Positions 35,427 through 44,702 of a DNA stretch of 64,000 nt are shown piece after piece. Every line of letters begins with the position of its first letter. The first letter of the stretch is position 1. Under the pieces are notes generated by a model, which had not been told where the DNA came from, made no database searches, and saw only the letters and a list, made by a program, of their open reading frames with translations. This DNA is from Paraflavisolibacter caeni (GTDB lineage Bacteria; Bacteroidota; Bacteroidia; Chitinophagales; Chitinophagaceae): NCBI RefSeq assembly GCF_025628885.1, contig NZ_JAOTIF010000013.1, positions 100,065 through 164,064 on the forward strand, written 5' to 3'. The position numbers and the translations under genes were made by a program.

Positions 35427-38027
35427 ATGAGATTAGTACTGCTTTGGGCATTTTTGATATGCCTATGCCCTTCGTTTGTGCATGCCGCAACGTATTATTT
35501 TTCCGCTTCTGGTAATGACTCTTACAGCGCCTCACAAGCCAAAAGTTCATCAACACCGTGGAAGAGTATCAACAAGTTAAATGCCATCTGGAGTACCCTA
35601 CAGCCCGGAGATGTGGTCCTCTTTAAAAGAGGGGATACCTTCTATGGTACTATCAAACCTACTAAATCGGGTTCATCCTCTGCTCCCATCACCATTGGCG
35701 CATATGGTAGCGGTAACGATCCTGTCATAACAGGCTCTATCACTCTGAGTAGTTGGACTTCCGTTGGCAGTGGTCGTTATGAAAGTTATAATGCTTCTTT
35801 AGGATCAACCGTTGCCATGGTGACCATGAACGGCGTAGTCCAGGAACTTGGCCGATATCCAAACAGTAATGCTTCTAATAAAGGCTATTTGAACTTTGAG
35901 TCAAAAGGCACCAGCTCCATTACTGATAATGAACTGCCTTCTTCGCCCAACTGGGCCGGAGCAGAGGTAGTGATCCGCAGTGCACACTGGATCCTGGATC
36001 GATTAAAAATCACTTCCCATTCAGGACACACGCTCTCCTATAGTCCAGCAGCAAACTATTCATTGAAGCCTGGCTATGGTTACTTTATTCAAAATGATGT
36101 ACGCACCCTGGACAAACAAGGTGAGTGGGCTTACAAGGCTTCTACCAAAAAACTTACCGTGCACTTTGGGTCCAGCAGCCCTTCTAATTACAAAGTGAAG
36201 GCTAGTGTGCTAACCAACGTGGTATACATTTCAGGTTACAACTATATAACTCTTACCAACCTTACCTTTGAAGGCTCCAATGATGACGTAATGTTCATCA
36301 AATCCTCCACAGGCACACAGGTGCTTAATTGTAATATACTCAATGCCGGTAATAATGGTATTGAAGCCACCAGCACCACAAAGCTGCAGATATTAAATAG
36401 CACCATCGACTACAGCAACAACTGTGGCATTTTCCAAACCGGGGGCAACAGCTATACCACCATCCGCAGCAACACCATCAAGAACTCAGGCACCTTTGCC
36501 GGTATGGGATTCAATGGAGCCAACAACAGCATGGGTATTCGCGACAATGGTAATAACAGCTTAATAGAATACAATACCATTGACAAATCCGGCTACTGCG
36601 CCGTTCGTTTTACAGGTAATTACACGACCATCAAAAACAACTTGATCACCAACTTTGCTTTTGTAAAAGATGATGCGGCAGGTATTTACACCGGTTCACC
36701 AGACAAGGTGGAACGTTATGGCAGAAAACTGATTGGCAACATCATCCTCAATGGTATTGGTGCCAGTGAAGGTACTACTGATAAAACATCCCTCCAGGTT
36801 TCTGGTATTTACATGGATAACTATTCTTCAGGTGTTGACATTCAAGGTAATACAGTAGCCAACTGTGGCAAGGTGGGCATTTACATACACAATGCATACA
36901 AGATCACCCTCCGAAACAACACCTGCTTTGATAACAATTCAGGACAGTTGCAGATAACACATGACCATATCGGCCCTCGTGTCACCGGAGTAAGCATGAA
37001 AAACAACATTTTTGTTTCCAAGACAAAGACACAAACTGTTGGTTACTTCTACACTAACCTAAGCACCAGTGACATTAATGCTTTTGGCTCTTTAGACAGT
37101 AATTATTATGCACGTCCTTTAGATGATAATGCAACGCTCCGTACTGCAACAGGGCTGTACACTTCTACACAAGTCCTGAGTACACGGACCCTTTCCGGCT
37201 GGCAATCGGCTTATGTGCATGATGACCGTTCCAAGAAGTCACCAAAGACCCTGAGCAGCACAGTTGACCCCAATAGTTACCTGCGTCTTGTCTACAATGC
37301 TTCTAATGCAAACAAGACCATTTCGCTTGGCGCCACCTATGTAGACATGAAGAACAAGACCTACTCTGGCAGTATTACCCTGGCTCCTTATGCTTCTGCA
37401 GTACTGTTGAAAACGGCCTCAAGCACGACAAGTACACTTATGGCTAATCTGGCTCCCACTGTATCGCTGTCCAGCCCTACTGCTAGCGCCACTTATACTG
37501 CACCAGCATCTGTGCGCCTGACAGCAACGGCAACTGATGCAGATGGCTCTATCAGCAAGGTGGAATTCTACAAAGGCTCTACCCTGATCAATACTGAAAA
37601 TTTGGCTCCTTATGACTGGACATGGACCAATGTGGCAGCCGGTACGTATACTATTACCGCCAAGGCTTATGACAACAGCGGTAATGTAACTACTTCAGCT
37701 CCAGTGACTATTACGGTGAAAGCTGCCAGCCTCGCCATGGCCATGCCAACTGAGAACAATATAACAATGAGTGCTTCAGCAAGCTTGCATCTCTACCCCA
37801 ATCCTGCTTCCAGCACTATTTATGTAGACTTGAATGGATTGGCCAATAACCAGCCAGCCAAACTGACCATCTACAATATGGCGGGCAGTATGGTGAAGAG
37901 TATGCCGGTAACCTTATCGGGCAATAACATCAAAGTGGATATTTCGACTTTAGTTCCAGGAACATACCTGTTGAGTGTAGCCGGAGAAGGCATCAACAGC
38001 ACTCAAAAGTTCCAGAAAATAGATTAA
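35427..38027 (+). CDS. T9SS-secreted right-handed beta-helix protein, paralogue 1 (one Ig-like module)
   Basis: 866 residues: signal peptide (1-21, ending VHA), then TYYFSASGNDSYS, a pectate-lyase-like parallel beta-helix body with many asparagine-ladder turns, one Big_7-type Ig-like module (from residue 673, DNA 37443 to about 37718), and a type A T9SS sorting domain from about residue 790 (LYPNPASSTIYVDL ... GTYLLSVAG). Conserved body motifs include NDVRTLDKQGEWAYK and FVKDDAAGIYTGSPDKVERYGRK. Such helices are usually polysaccharide lyases, hydrolases or epimerases, or surface adhesins; no catalytic residues can be named with confidence. It is the first of four tandem paralogues followed by glycan-synthesis genes, so a substrate in surface or environmental polysaccharide is plausible. 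Confidence 0.9.
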   Translation: MRLVLLWAFLICLCPSFVHAATYYFSASGNDSYSASQAKSSSTPWKSINKLNAIWSTLQPGDVVLFKRGDTFYGTIKPTKSGSSSAPITIGAYGSGNDPVITGSITLSSWTSVGSGRYESYNASLGSTVAMVTMNGVVQELGRYPNSNASNKGYLNFESKGTSSITDNELPSSPNWAGAEVVIRSAHWILDRLKITSHSGHTLSYSPAANYSLKPGYGYFIQNDVRTLDKQGEWAYKASTKKLTVHFGSSSPSNYKVKASVLTNVVYISGYNYITLTNLTFEGSNDDVMFIKSSTGTQVLNCNILNAGNNGIEATSTTKLQILNSTIDYSNNCGIFQTGGNSYTTIRSNTIKNSGTFAGMGFNGANNSMGIRDNGNNSLIEYNTIDKSGYCAVRFTGNYTTIKNNLITNFAFVKDDAAGIYTGSPDKVERYGRKLIGNIILNGIGASEGTTDKTSLQVSGIYMDNYSSGVDIQGNTVANCGKVGIYIHNAYKITLRNNTCFDNNSGQLQITHDHIGPRVTGVSMKNNIFVSKTKTQTVGYFYTNLSTSDINAFGSLDSNYYARPLDDNATLRTATGLYTSTQVLSTRTLSGWQSAYVHDDRSKKSPKTLSSTVDPNSYLRLVYNASNANKTISLGATYVDMKNKTYSGSITLAPYASAVLLKTASSTTSTLMANLAPTVSLSSPTASATYTAPASVRLTATATDADGSISKVEFYKGSTLINTENLAPYDWTWTNVAAGTYTITAKAYDNSGNVTTSAPVTITVKAASLAMAMPTENNITMSASASLHLYPNPASSTIYVDLNGLANNQPAKLTIYNMAGSMVKSMPVTLSGNNIKVDISTLVPGTYLLSVAGEGINSTQKFQKID

Positions 38028-38112
38028 ACCATTGAAGACAAGCTGCTATTTGCTTCTTACAGTAAGTTCCAGCAGCATTTAAATATCAAATAAGATCGGA
38101 TTATTAAAATTA

Positions 38113-38141
38113 AAGGGGATATGCCAATAGCATATCCCCTT
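38113..38141 (+). terminator. Terminator after beta-helix paralogue 1
   Basis: Positions 38113-38124 pair with 38130-38141 (12 bp, five-base loop CAATA), followed by a T-containing AT-rich tract. The remaining spacer to 38479 is AT-rich (over 300 bases) with no gene seen. Confidence 0.65.
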
Positions 38142-38493
38142 ATCATATATTTTCAACATCAATGCCCTATTGCATTATAATTAACAATTTTAACGAACAT
38201 ACATAATACATTTTTAAAATGAACACCAAACTTTTCTTCATCAATAAACCAATATCACAAACTAAACCCTAGCCATCAATAAGCGTATACACTTACATGA
38301 TAACTACCCAATACCACACAAGCAACACAGAAAAACATATATTACTCTTATTTACCTAATTATAAATAATGGTATCTACTTAGTTATCAAAATTAAATTT
38401 CACTTTAACATTTATCTCAGCTATATAATGTTTTTCTTTACATTCAGATACCGATATTCCACTATTATTAGATTTTACCAAAGTTAATATCCC

Positions 38494-41388
38494 ATGAAAT
38501 CCCTTTTGCTTTGGGCACTCTTTGTTTGCCTATGTTCTTCGTATGTACATGCTACAACGTATTATTTTTCCACTTCAGGAAATGATTCGTACTCTTCAAC
38601 GCAAGCAACCAATCCGTCGACCCCCTGGAAAAGTATCAACAAGTTAAACGCCATCTTTAGTACCCTTCAGCCCGGAGATGCGGTTCTCTTTAAAAGGGGG
38701 GATACCTTCTATGGCACCATTAAACCTAATAAATCCGGTACTGCTTCCGCTCCCATTACTATTGGCGCATATGGCAGCGGAAACAATCCTGTCATTACCG
38801 GTTTAGTTCCACTTACGAACTGGACATCAATTGGCAGTGGCCGTTATGAAAGCACTGATGCATCATTAGGTGCTTCGGTTGCCATGGTGACCATGAACGG
38901 TGCAGCCCAGGAAATTGGCCGATATCCCAATTCTGATGCCTCTAATAAAGGTTATTTGAATTTTGAATCACATGGTACTAACTCTATTACTGATAACGAA
39001 CTACCCTCCTCCCCCAACTGGGCCGGAGCAGAAGTAGTGATCCGCAGCGCACACTGGATACTAGATCGATTAAGTATAACCGCTCACTCCGGACATACTT
39101 TAAGCTACAGTCCTGCAGCGAGTTATACACTGAAAGATGGCTATGGCTACTTTATTCAAAATGATGTGCGCACCCTGGATAAGCAAGGTGAGTGGGCATA
39201 CAAGGCTTCTACCAAAAAGCTCACAGTACACTTTGGCTCCAGCACTCCTTCCAGCTTTCAAGTAAAGGCCAGTGTGCTAACCAATGTAATATACATTTCA
39301 GGTTATAACTATATTACTCTAAACAATCTTACTTTTGAAGGAGCCAATGATGATGCACTGTACATCAAATCCTCCACAGGTACACAGGTGCTTAATTGTA
39401 ATATTCTCAATTCCGGCAACAATGGCATTGAAGCCACCAGCACCACAAAGCTGCAAATACTAAACAGCACTATCAACTACAGCAACAACAGTGGCATTTT
39501 CCAGACCGGCGGTAACAGCTACACTACTATCCGTAGCAACACCATCAAAAACTCTGGCATCTTTGCCGGCATGGGACAGAATGGAGCCAACAACAGCATG
39601 GGTATTCGGGACAATGGCAACAACAGCTTAATAGAATACAATACCATTGACAACTCTGGCTACTGCGCCGTTCGTTTTACCGGTAATTACACCACCATCA
39701 AAAACAACTTCATCACCAACTTTGCTTTTGTGAAAGATGATGCTGCTGGTATTTACACCGGTTCTCCGGACAAGGTGGAACGTTATGGCAGGAAACTGAT
39801 TGGCAACATCATCCTCAATGGTATTGGTGCCAAGGAGGGTACTACAGATAAAACGTCTTTGCAAGTATCTGGCATTTACATGGACAACTACACCGCTGGC
39901 GTTGACATTACAGACAATACAGTATCTAATTGCGGCAAGGTGGGCATTTATGTGCACAATGCATACAAACTTAATATCAGAAACAATACCAGCTTTGATA
40001 ATAATTCAGGACAGCTGCAGTTTACCTTTGATAATATAGGCTCGCGTATTACCCAGGTAAATATGAAAGACAACATCTTTGTTTCCAAGACGACGACACA
40101 AACAGTTGCTTATTTTTATACCTACCTGGGCACCAGTGATATTAACACCTTTGGCACATTAGACAGCAACTACTATGCACGCCCTATAGATGACAATTCA
40201 ACCATCCGCACAGCAACCGGCCTGTACACTTCTTCACAAGTTCTTACTACCCGGACCCTTTCCGGATGGCAGTCGGCATATGTGCATGATGACCGCTCAT
40301 CAAAATCACCAAAAACCCTGAGCAGCACTGTGGATCCTAATAGTTACCTGCGCCTTGAGTACAATGCATCTAATACAAGCAAGACCGTTGCATTAGATGG
40401 TACTTATATAGATATGAAGAACAAGACCTACTCAGGCAGCATCACTTTGGCACCCTATGCATCTGCAGTACTCTTGAAAACTTCTTCAACTATCACTAAT
40501 CCACCGGCTCCTAACCAAGCACCAAGCGTGTCGCTGACCAGCCCTACTGCCAATGCTACTTATTCAGCACCGGCTTCTGTGCGCCTGACAGCCACCGCTA
40601 CAGATACAGATGGCTCTATCAGCAAAGTGGAATTCTACAATGGTTCTACCCTGCTGCAAACAGTTAGCGCAACTCCTTACGACTGGACATGGACCAGTGT
40701 AGCGGCCGGTACTTATACTATTACAGCTAAAGCCTATGACAATAGTGGTAATGTCACTACCTCGGCTCCAATAACCATTACTGTAAATTCTAGTCAAGTT
40801 TCTAACCTGGCTCCTACAGTGTCGTTGACCAGCCCTACAGCCAATGCAACCTATTCAGCACCGGCTTCTGTTCGCCTGACAGCCACAGCTGCTGATGCAG
40901 ACGGCTCTATCAGCAAAGTGGAATTCTACAAAGGCTCTACCCTGATCCAAACAGAAACAGGAGCACCTTACGACTGGACCTGGACCAATGTGGCAGCTGG
41001 TACATATACTATTACCGCCAAAGCTTATGACAACAGCGGTAAAGTAACTGTCTCTGCTCCAGTGACTATTACAGTGAAGAAGGGAGGCAACCTTGGTATG
41101 GCTATGCCAACAGAGAATAACATGACAATGAGTGCTTCGGCAAGCTTACGTCTTTACCCCAACCCTGCTTCCAGCACTATTTATGTAGACTTGAATGGAC
41201 TGACCAATAACCAGCCAGCCAAACTAACCATTTACAATATGGCGGGCAGCATGGTGAAGAGTATGCCGGTAACTTTATCGGGTAATAACATCAAAGTGGA
41301 CATTTCTACTTTAGTTCCTGGAACATATCTGTTGAGTGTAGCCGGAGAAGGCATCAACAGCACTCAGAAGTTCCAGAAAGTAGATTAA
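38494..41388 (+). CDS. T9SS-secreted right-handed beta-helix protein, paralogue 2 (two Ig-like modules)
   Basis: 964 residues with the same plan as the gene before it: signal peptide ending VHA, TYYFSTSGNDSYS, a 672-codon beta-helix body, then two Ig-like modules (DNA from 40510 and from 40801; the first is 291 bp because of an SSQVS-type linker), and the T9SS sorting domain. The body length from start to first module is exactly 672 codons, as in paralogues 1 and 3. The DNA stays very similar to its neighbours in blocks but is altered at many third positions, so the duplication is not brand new. The start region shares AAAGTTAATATCC with paralogues 3 and 4. A 23-bp-stem hairpin follows. Function as for paralogue 1, not assigned. 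Confidence 0.9.
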   Translation: MKSLLLWALFVCLCSSYVHATTYYFSTSGNDSYSSTQATNPSTPWKSINKLNAIFSTLQPGDAVLFKRGDTFYGTIKPNKSGTASAPITIGAYGSGNNPVITGLVPLTNWTSIGSGRYESTDASLGASVAMVTMNGAAQEIGRYPNSDASNKGYLNFESHGTNSITDNELPSSPNWAGAEVVIRSAHWILDRLSITAHSGHTLSYSPAASYTLKDGYGYFIQNDVRTLDKQGEWAYKASTKKLTVHFGSSTPSSFQVKASVLTNVIYISGYNYITLNNLTFEGANDDALYIKSSTGTQVLNCNILNSGNNGIEATSTTKLQILNSTINYSNNSGIFQTGGNSYTTIRSNTIKNSGIFAGMGQNGANNSMGIRDNGNNSLIEYNTIDNSGYCAVRFTGNYTTIKNNFITNFAFVKDDAAGIYTGSPDKVERYGRKLIGNIILNGIGAKEGTTDKTSLQVSGIYMDNYTAGVDITDNTVSNCGKVGIYVHNAYKLNIRNNTSFDNNSGQLQFTFDNIGSRITQVNMKDNIFVSKTTTQTVAYFYTYLGTSDINTFGTLDSNYYARPIDDNSTIRTATGLYTSSQVLTTRTLSGWQSAYVHDDRSSKSPKTLSSTVDPNSYLRLEYNASNTSKTVALDGTYIDMKNKTYSGSITLAPYASAVLLKTSSTITNPPAPNQAPSVSLTSPTANATYSAPASVRLTATATDTDGSISKVEFYNGSTLLQTVSATPYDWTWTSVAAGTYTITAKAYDNSGNVTTSAPITITVNSSQVSNLAPTVSLTSPTANATYSAPASVRLTATAADADGSISKVEFYKGSTLIQTETGAPYDWTWTNVAAGTYTITAKAYDNSGKVTVSAPVTITVKKGGNLGMAMPTENNMTMSASASLRLYPNPASSTIYVDLNGLTNNQPAKLTIYNMAGSMVKSMPVTLSGNNIKVDISTLVPGTYLLSVAGEGINSTQKFQKVD

Positions 41389-41428
41389 ACCATTGAAGAC
41401 AAACCTCTGTTTACTTTTACATAAAACA

Positions 41429-41476
41429 CCATAATAATAAAAGCCACAAAAAATTTTGTGGCTTTTATTATTATGG
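41429..41476 (+). terminator. Terminator hairpin after beta-helix paralogue 2
   Basis: Positions 41429-41451 pair perfectly with 41454-41476 (23 bp). The stem contains AAAAGCCACAAAA and its complement. A long stem without a separate T-tract, but the 3' arm itself is T-rich (GCTTTTATTATTATGG). The rest of the 370-base spacer shows only AT-rich sequence. Confidence 0.7.
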
Positions 41477-41757
41477 AACGAAAAAATGAATATAAATAAG
41501 ATATTATATTCATTGATAAATAAGAATATACACCTATCTTATTAATTTAAGGCAATCACACACAAATAAAACTTAAGCTATCACGCGCACACAAAACTGG
41601 AAGCACATACAATATACTTCGTAATCATCACTAGTTGATTTTACCTACACAACGAAAATATACCCCATTTTAACAGCGGAGTCGGCTTTTTATTGGTTTA
41701 TTTTACACTCTGATTTGAAAAACCAATATTCTAAGCTTTAATCAAAGTTAATATCCT

Positions 41758-44361
41758 ATGAAATCACCCCTTCTTTGGGCATTATTTATATGCCTATGCC
41801 CTGCACTTGTGCAAGCTAAAACGTATTATTTTTCCGCTTCAGGAAATGATTCGTACTCTTCTACACAAGCAACCAATCAGTCTACTCCCTGGAAGAGCAT
41901 CAACAAGCTAAACGCCATCTGGAGTACACTGCAGCCCGGAGATGTGGTCCTGTTCAAAAGAGGAGAAACCTTCTATGGAACCATCAAACCCAATAAGTCG
42001 GGTTCATCCTCCGCTCCTATTACTATTGGTGCTTACGGCAGTGGCAATAATCCTGTCATTACAGGCTTTGTTACTTTAAGTAGCTGGACCTCCATTGGCA
42101 GTGGCCGCTATGAAAGCTATAATGCCTCTCTGGGATCAACCGTTGCTATGGTGACTATGAACGGCCTAGCCCAAGAACTGGGTCGCTATCCAAACAGTAA
42201 TGCTTCAAATAAAGGTTATTTGAACTTTGAATCGAAAGGCACCAACTCTATTACTGATAATGAACTACCTTCTTCCCCCAACTGGGCCGGAGCAGAGGTG
42301 GTGATCCGCAGTTCACACTGGTCGCTGGACCGCATGAACATAACCAGCCATTCAGGACACACGATCGCATATAGTCCTGCAGCAAGTTATTCATTAAAGG
42401 CTGGCTTTGGCTACTTTATTCAAAATGATGTACGCACCCTGGATAAGCAAGGTGAGTGGGCTTACAAGGCATCTACCAAGAAACTCACTGTACACTTTGG
42501 CTCCAGTACTCCTTCGAGCTACCAAGTGAAGGCTAGTGTGTTAACCAACGTAGTATACATTTCAGGTTACAACTATATTACTTTTGACAACCTCACATTT
42601 GAAGGAGCCAATGATGATGCATTGTATATCAAATCCTCCACAGGTACACAGGTGCTTAATTGTAATATTCTCAATACCGGCAATAATGGTATTGAAGCCA
42701 CCAGCACCACAAAGTTGCTTGTAGAAAACAGTACCATCGACTACAGCAACAACAATGGTATATTCCTGACCGGTGGCAACAGTTATACCACCATCCGCAG
42801 CAATGCCATCAAGAATTCAGGCATCTTTGCCGGTATGGGATTCAATGGAGCCAACAACAGTGTGGGTCTTCGTGACAATGGTAACAACTCCTTAATTGAA
42901 TACAATACCATTGACAACTCCGGTTATTGTGCCATTCGTTTTACCGGCAACTATTCCACAATTAAAAACAACTTCATCACCAACTTTTGCTTTGTAAAAG
43001 ATGATGGTGCTGGTATTTACACTGGCTCACCAGACAAAGTGGAGCGAGTAGGCAGAAAGATTACCGGCAATATCATTCTGAATGGCATTGGTGCCAAGGA
43101 AGGTACTACAGACAAAACTACCTTGCAAGCATCTGGCATTTACCTGGATAACTACACTGCCAACATCGACATTACTGACAATACAGTTGCCAATTGCGGT
43201 AAGGTAGGTATTTATGTACACAACGCTCACAAGCTTAATATCAGAAACAATACCAGCTTTGATAATAATTCAGGACAGCTGCAGTTTACTTTTGACAATA
43301 CTGGCGCACGCATTACCCAGATAAATATGAAAAACAACATTTTTGTTTCAAAGACAAAGACACAAACCGTTGGTTATTTCTACACCTACCTGGGAAGTAG
43401 CGACATCAATTCATTTGGTACTTTAGACAGCAATTACTATGCACGTCCTATAGATGACAATTCAACCATCCGCACAGCAACCGGCCTATACACTTCTTCA
43501 CAAGTCATAAGCGCAAGGACCCTTTCTGGTTGGCAGACGGCTTATGTGCATGATGACCGCTCCAAGAAGTCACCAAAGACCCTGAGCAGCACAGTAGATC
43601 CTAATAGTTACCTGCGCCTTGAGTACAATGCATCTAATACAAGCAAGACCATTGCATTGGATGCTACTTATATAGACATGAAGAACAAGACTTACTCAGG
43701 CAGCATTACTTTGGCCCCCTATGCATCTGCAGTGCTTATGAAAACATCTTCAAGTTCTACTGGTACAACAGCTCCCAACCAGGCTCCTACAGTAACCATC
43801 ACCAGTCCGAAAGCCAATGCTACTTATACAGCACCTGCTTCTGTACGCCTGACTGCCACAGCTGCTGATGCAGATGGCTCTATCAGCAAAGTGGAGTTCT
43901 ACAAAGGCTCTACCCTGATCCAGACTGAAAAAATAGCACCTTACGACTGGACATGGACCAATGTAGCTGCAGGTACGTACACCATTACCGCCAAAGCTTA
44001 TGACAACAGTGGTAATGTAACTGTCTCAGCTCCGGTTACAATTACCGTGAAGAAAGCAGCCAGCCTAGGTATGGCCATGCCAACTGAGAACAATATGGAG
44101 ATGAATGCTTCGGCAAGCTTACGTCTTTATCCTAATCCTGCTTCCAGCACCATTTATGTAGATTTGAATGGATTGACTAATAATCAACCAGCCAAACTGA
44201 CCATTTACAATATGGCAGGCAGCATGGTGAAGAGCATGCCGGTAACCTTATCCGGTAACAACATTAAAGTGGACATTTCTACTTTAGTTCCCGGAACATA
44301 CTTGTTGACTGTAGCAGGAGAAGGCATCAACAACTCTCAGAGGTTCCAGAAAATAGATTAA
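41758..44361 (+). CDS. T9SS-secreted right-handed beta-helix protein, paralogue 3 (one Ig-like module)
   Basis: 867 residues: signal peptide (ending VQA), TYYFSASGNDSYS, beta-helix body of 672 codons, one Ig-like module (DNA 43774 to about 44052) and the T9SS sorting domain. In the body, CFVKDDGAGIYTGSPDKVERVGRKITGN differs from paralogues 1 and 2 (AFVKDDAAG..YGRKLIGN) but agrees with paralogue 4, while the segment around residues 325-345 is closer to 1 and 2. This mixture suggests gene conversion among copies. The Ig module starts APTVTITSPKANATY, like the last module of paralogue 4. No catalytic residues are assigned. Confidence 0.9.
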   Translation: MKSPLLWALFICLCPALVQAKTYYFSASGNDSYSSTQATNQSTPWKSINKLNAIWSTLQPGDVVLFKRGETFYGTIKPNKSGSSSAPITIGAYGSGNNPVITGFVTLSSWTSIGSGRYESYNASLGSTVAMVTMNGLAQELGRYPNSNASNKGYLNFESKGTNSITDNELPSSPNWAGAEVVIRSSHWSLDRMNITSHSGHTIAYSPAASYSLKAGFGYFIQNDVRTLDKQGEWAYKASTKKLTVHFGSSTPSSYQVKASVLTNVVYISGYNYITFDNLTFEGANDDALYIKSSTGTQVLNCNILNTGNNGIEATSTTKLLVENSTIDYSNNNGIFLTGGNSYTTIRSNAIKNSGIFAGMGFNGANNSVGLRDNGNNSLIEYNTIDNSGYCAIRFTGNYSTIKNNFITNFCFVKDDGAGIYTGSPDKVERVGRKITGNIILNGIGAKEGTTDKTTLQASGIYLDNYTANIDITDNTVANCGKVGIYVHNAHKLNIRNNTSFDNNSGQLQFTFDNTGARITQINMKNNIFVSKTKTQTVGYFYTYLGSSDINSFGTLDSNYYARPIDDNSTIRTATGLYTSSQVISARTLSGWQTAYVHDDRSKKSPKTLSSTVDPNSYLRLEYNASNTSKTIALDATYIDMKNKTYSGSITLAPYASAVLMKTSSSSTGTTAPNQAPTVTITSPKANATYTAPASVRLTATAADADGSISKVEFYKGSTLIQTEKIAPYDWTWTNVAAGTYTITAKAYDNSGNVTVSAPVTITVKKAASLGMAMPTENNMEMNASASLRLYPNPASSTIYVDLNGLTNNQPAKLTIYNMAGSMVKSMPVTLSGNNIKVDISTLVPGTYLLTVAGEGINNSQRFQKID

Positions 44362-44395
44362 ACAATTGAATTGAAAAATGGTGATTCCGTAGGAT

Positions 44396-44438
44396 AATAA
44401 CAAACGGGATATATCAATTATATATTCCGTTTGTTATT
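44396..44438 (+). terminator. Terminator hairpin after beta-helix paralogue 3
   Basis: Positions 44396-44414 pair with 44420-44438 (19 pairs including one G-T, five-base loop). It is AT-rich at the base. The rest of the 340-base spacer has no gene. Confidence 0.6.
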
Positions 44439-44702
44439 CACTAACATAGCCAATGCTTAAAAGTATACAAACGATCACCAACATATTAAAATGAAAATCA
44501 CATAATAACACTTTTATTTATATAATAGCGAATCCATATCATTTTAAAGTAAATTTTATCAAATTATCCCTAATAGCAGCTAATGACATACACTTATATT
44601 CACAAAATAAATTGTTACGTTTTTTAAAACACAGCTTTTATTTATTTTATTTACGTACCCAATTTCGTTACCAATAATCCTTTTTACTAAAGTTAATATC
44701 CT

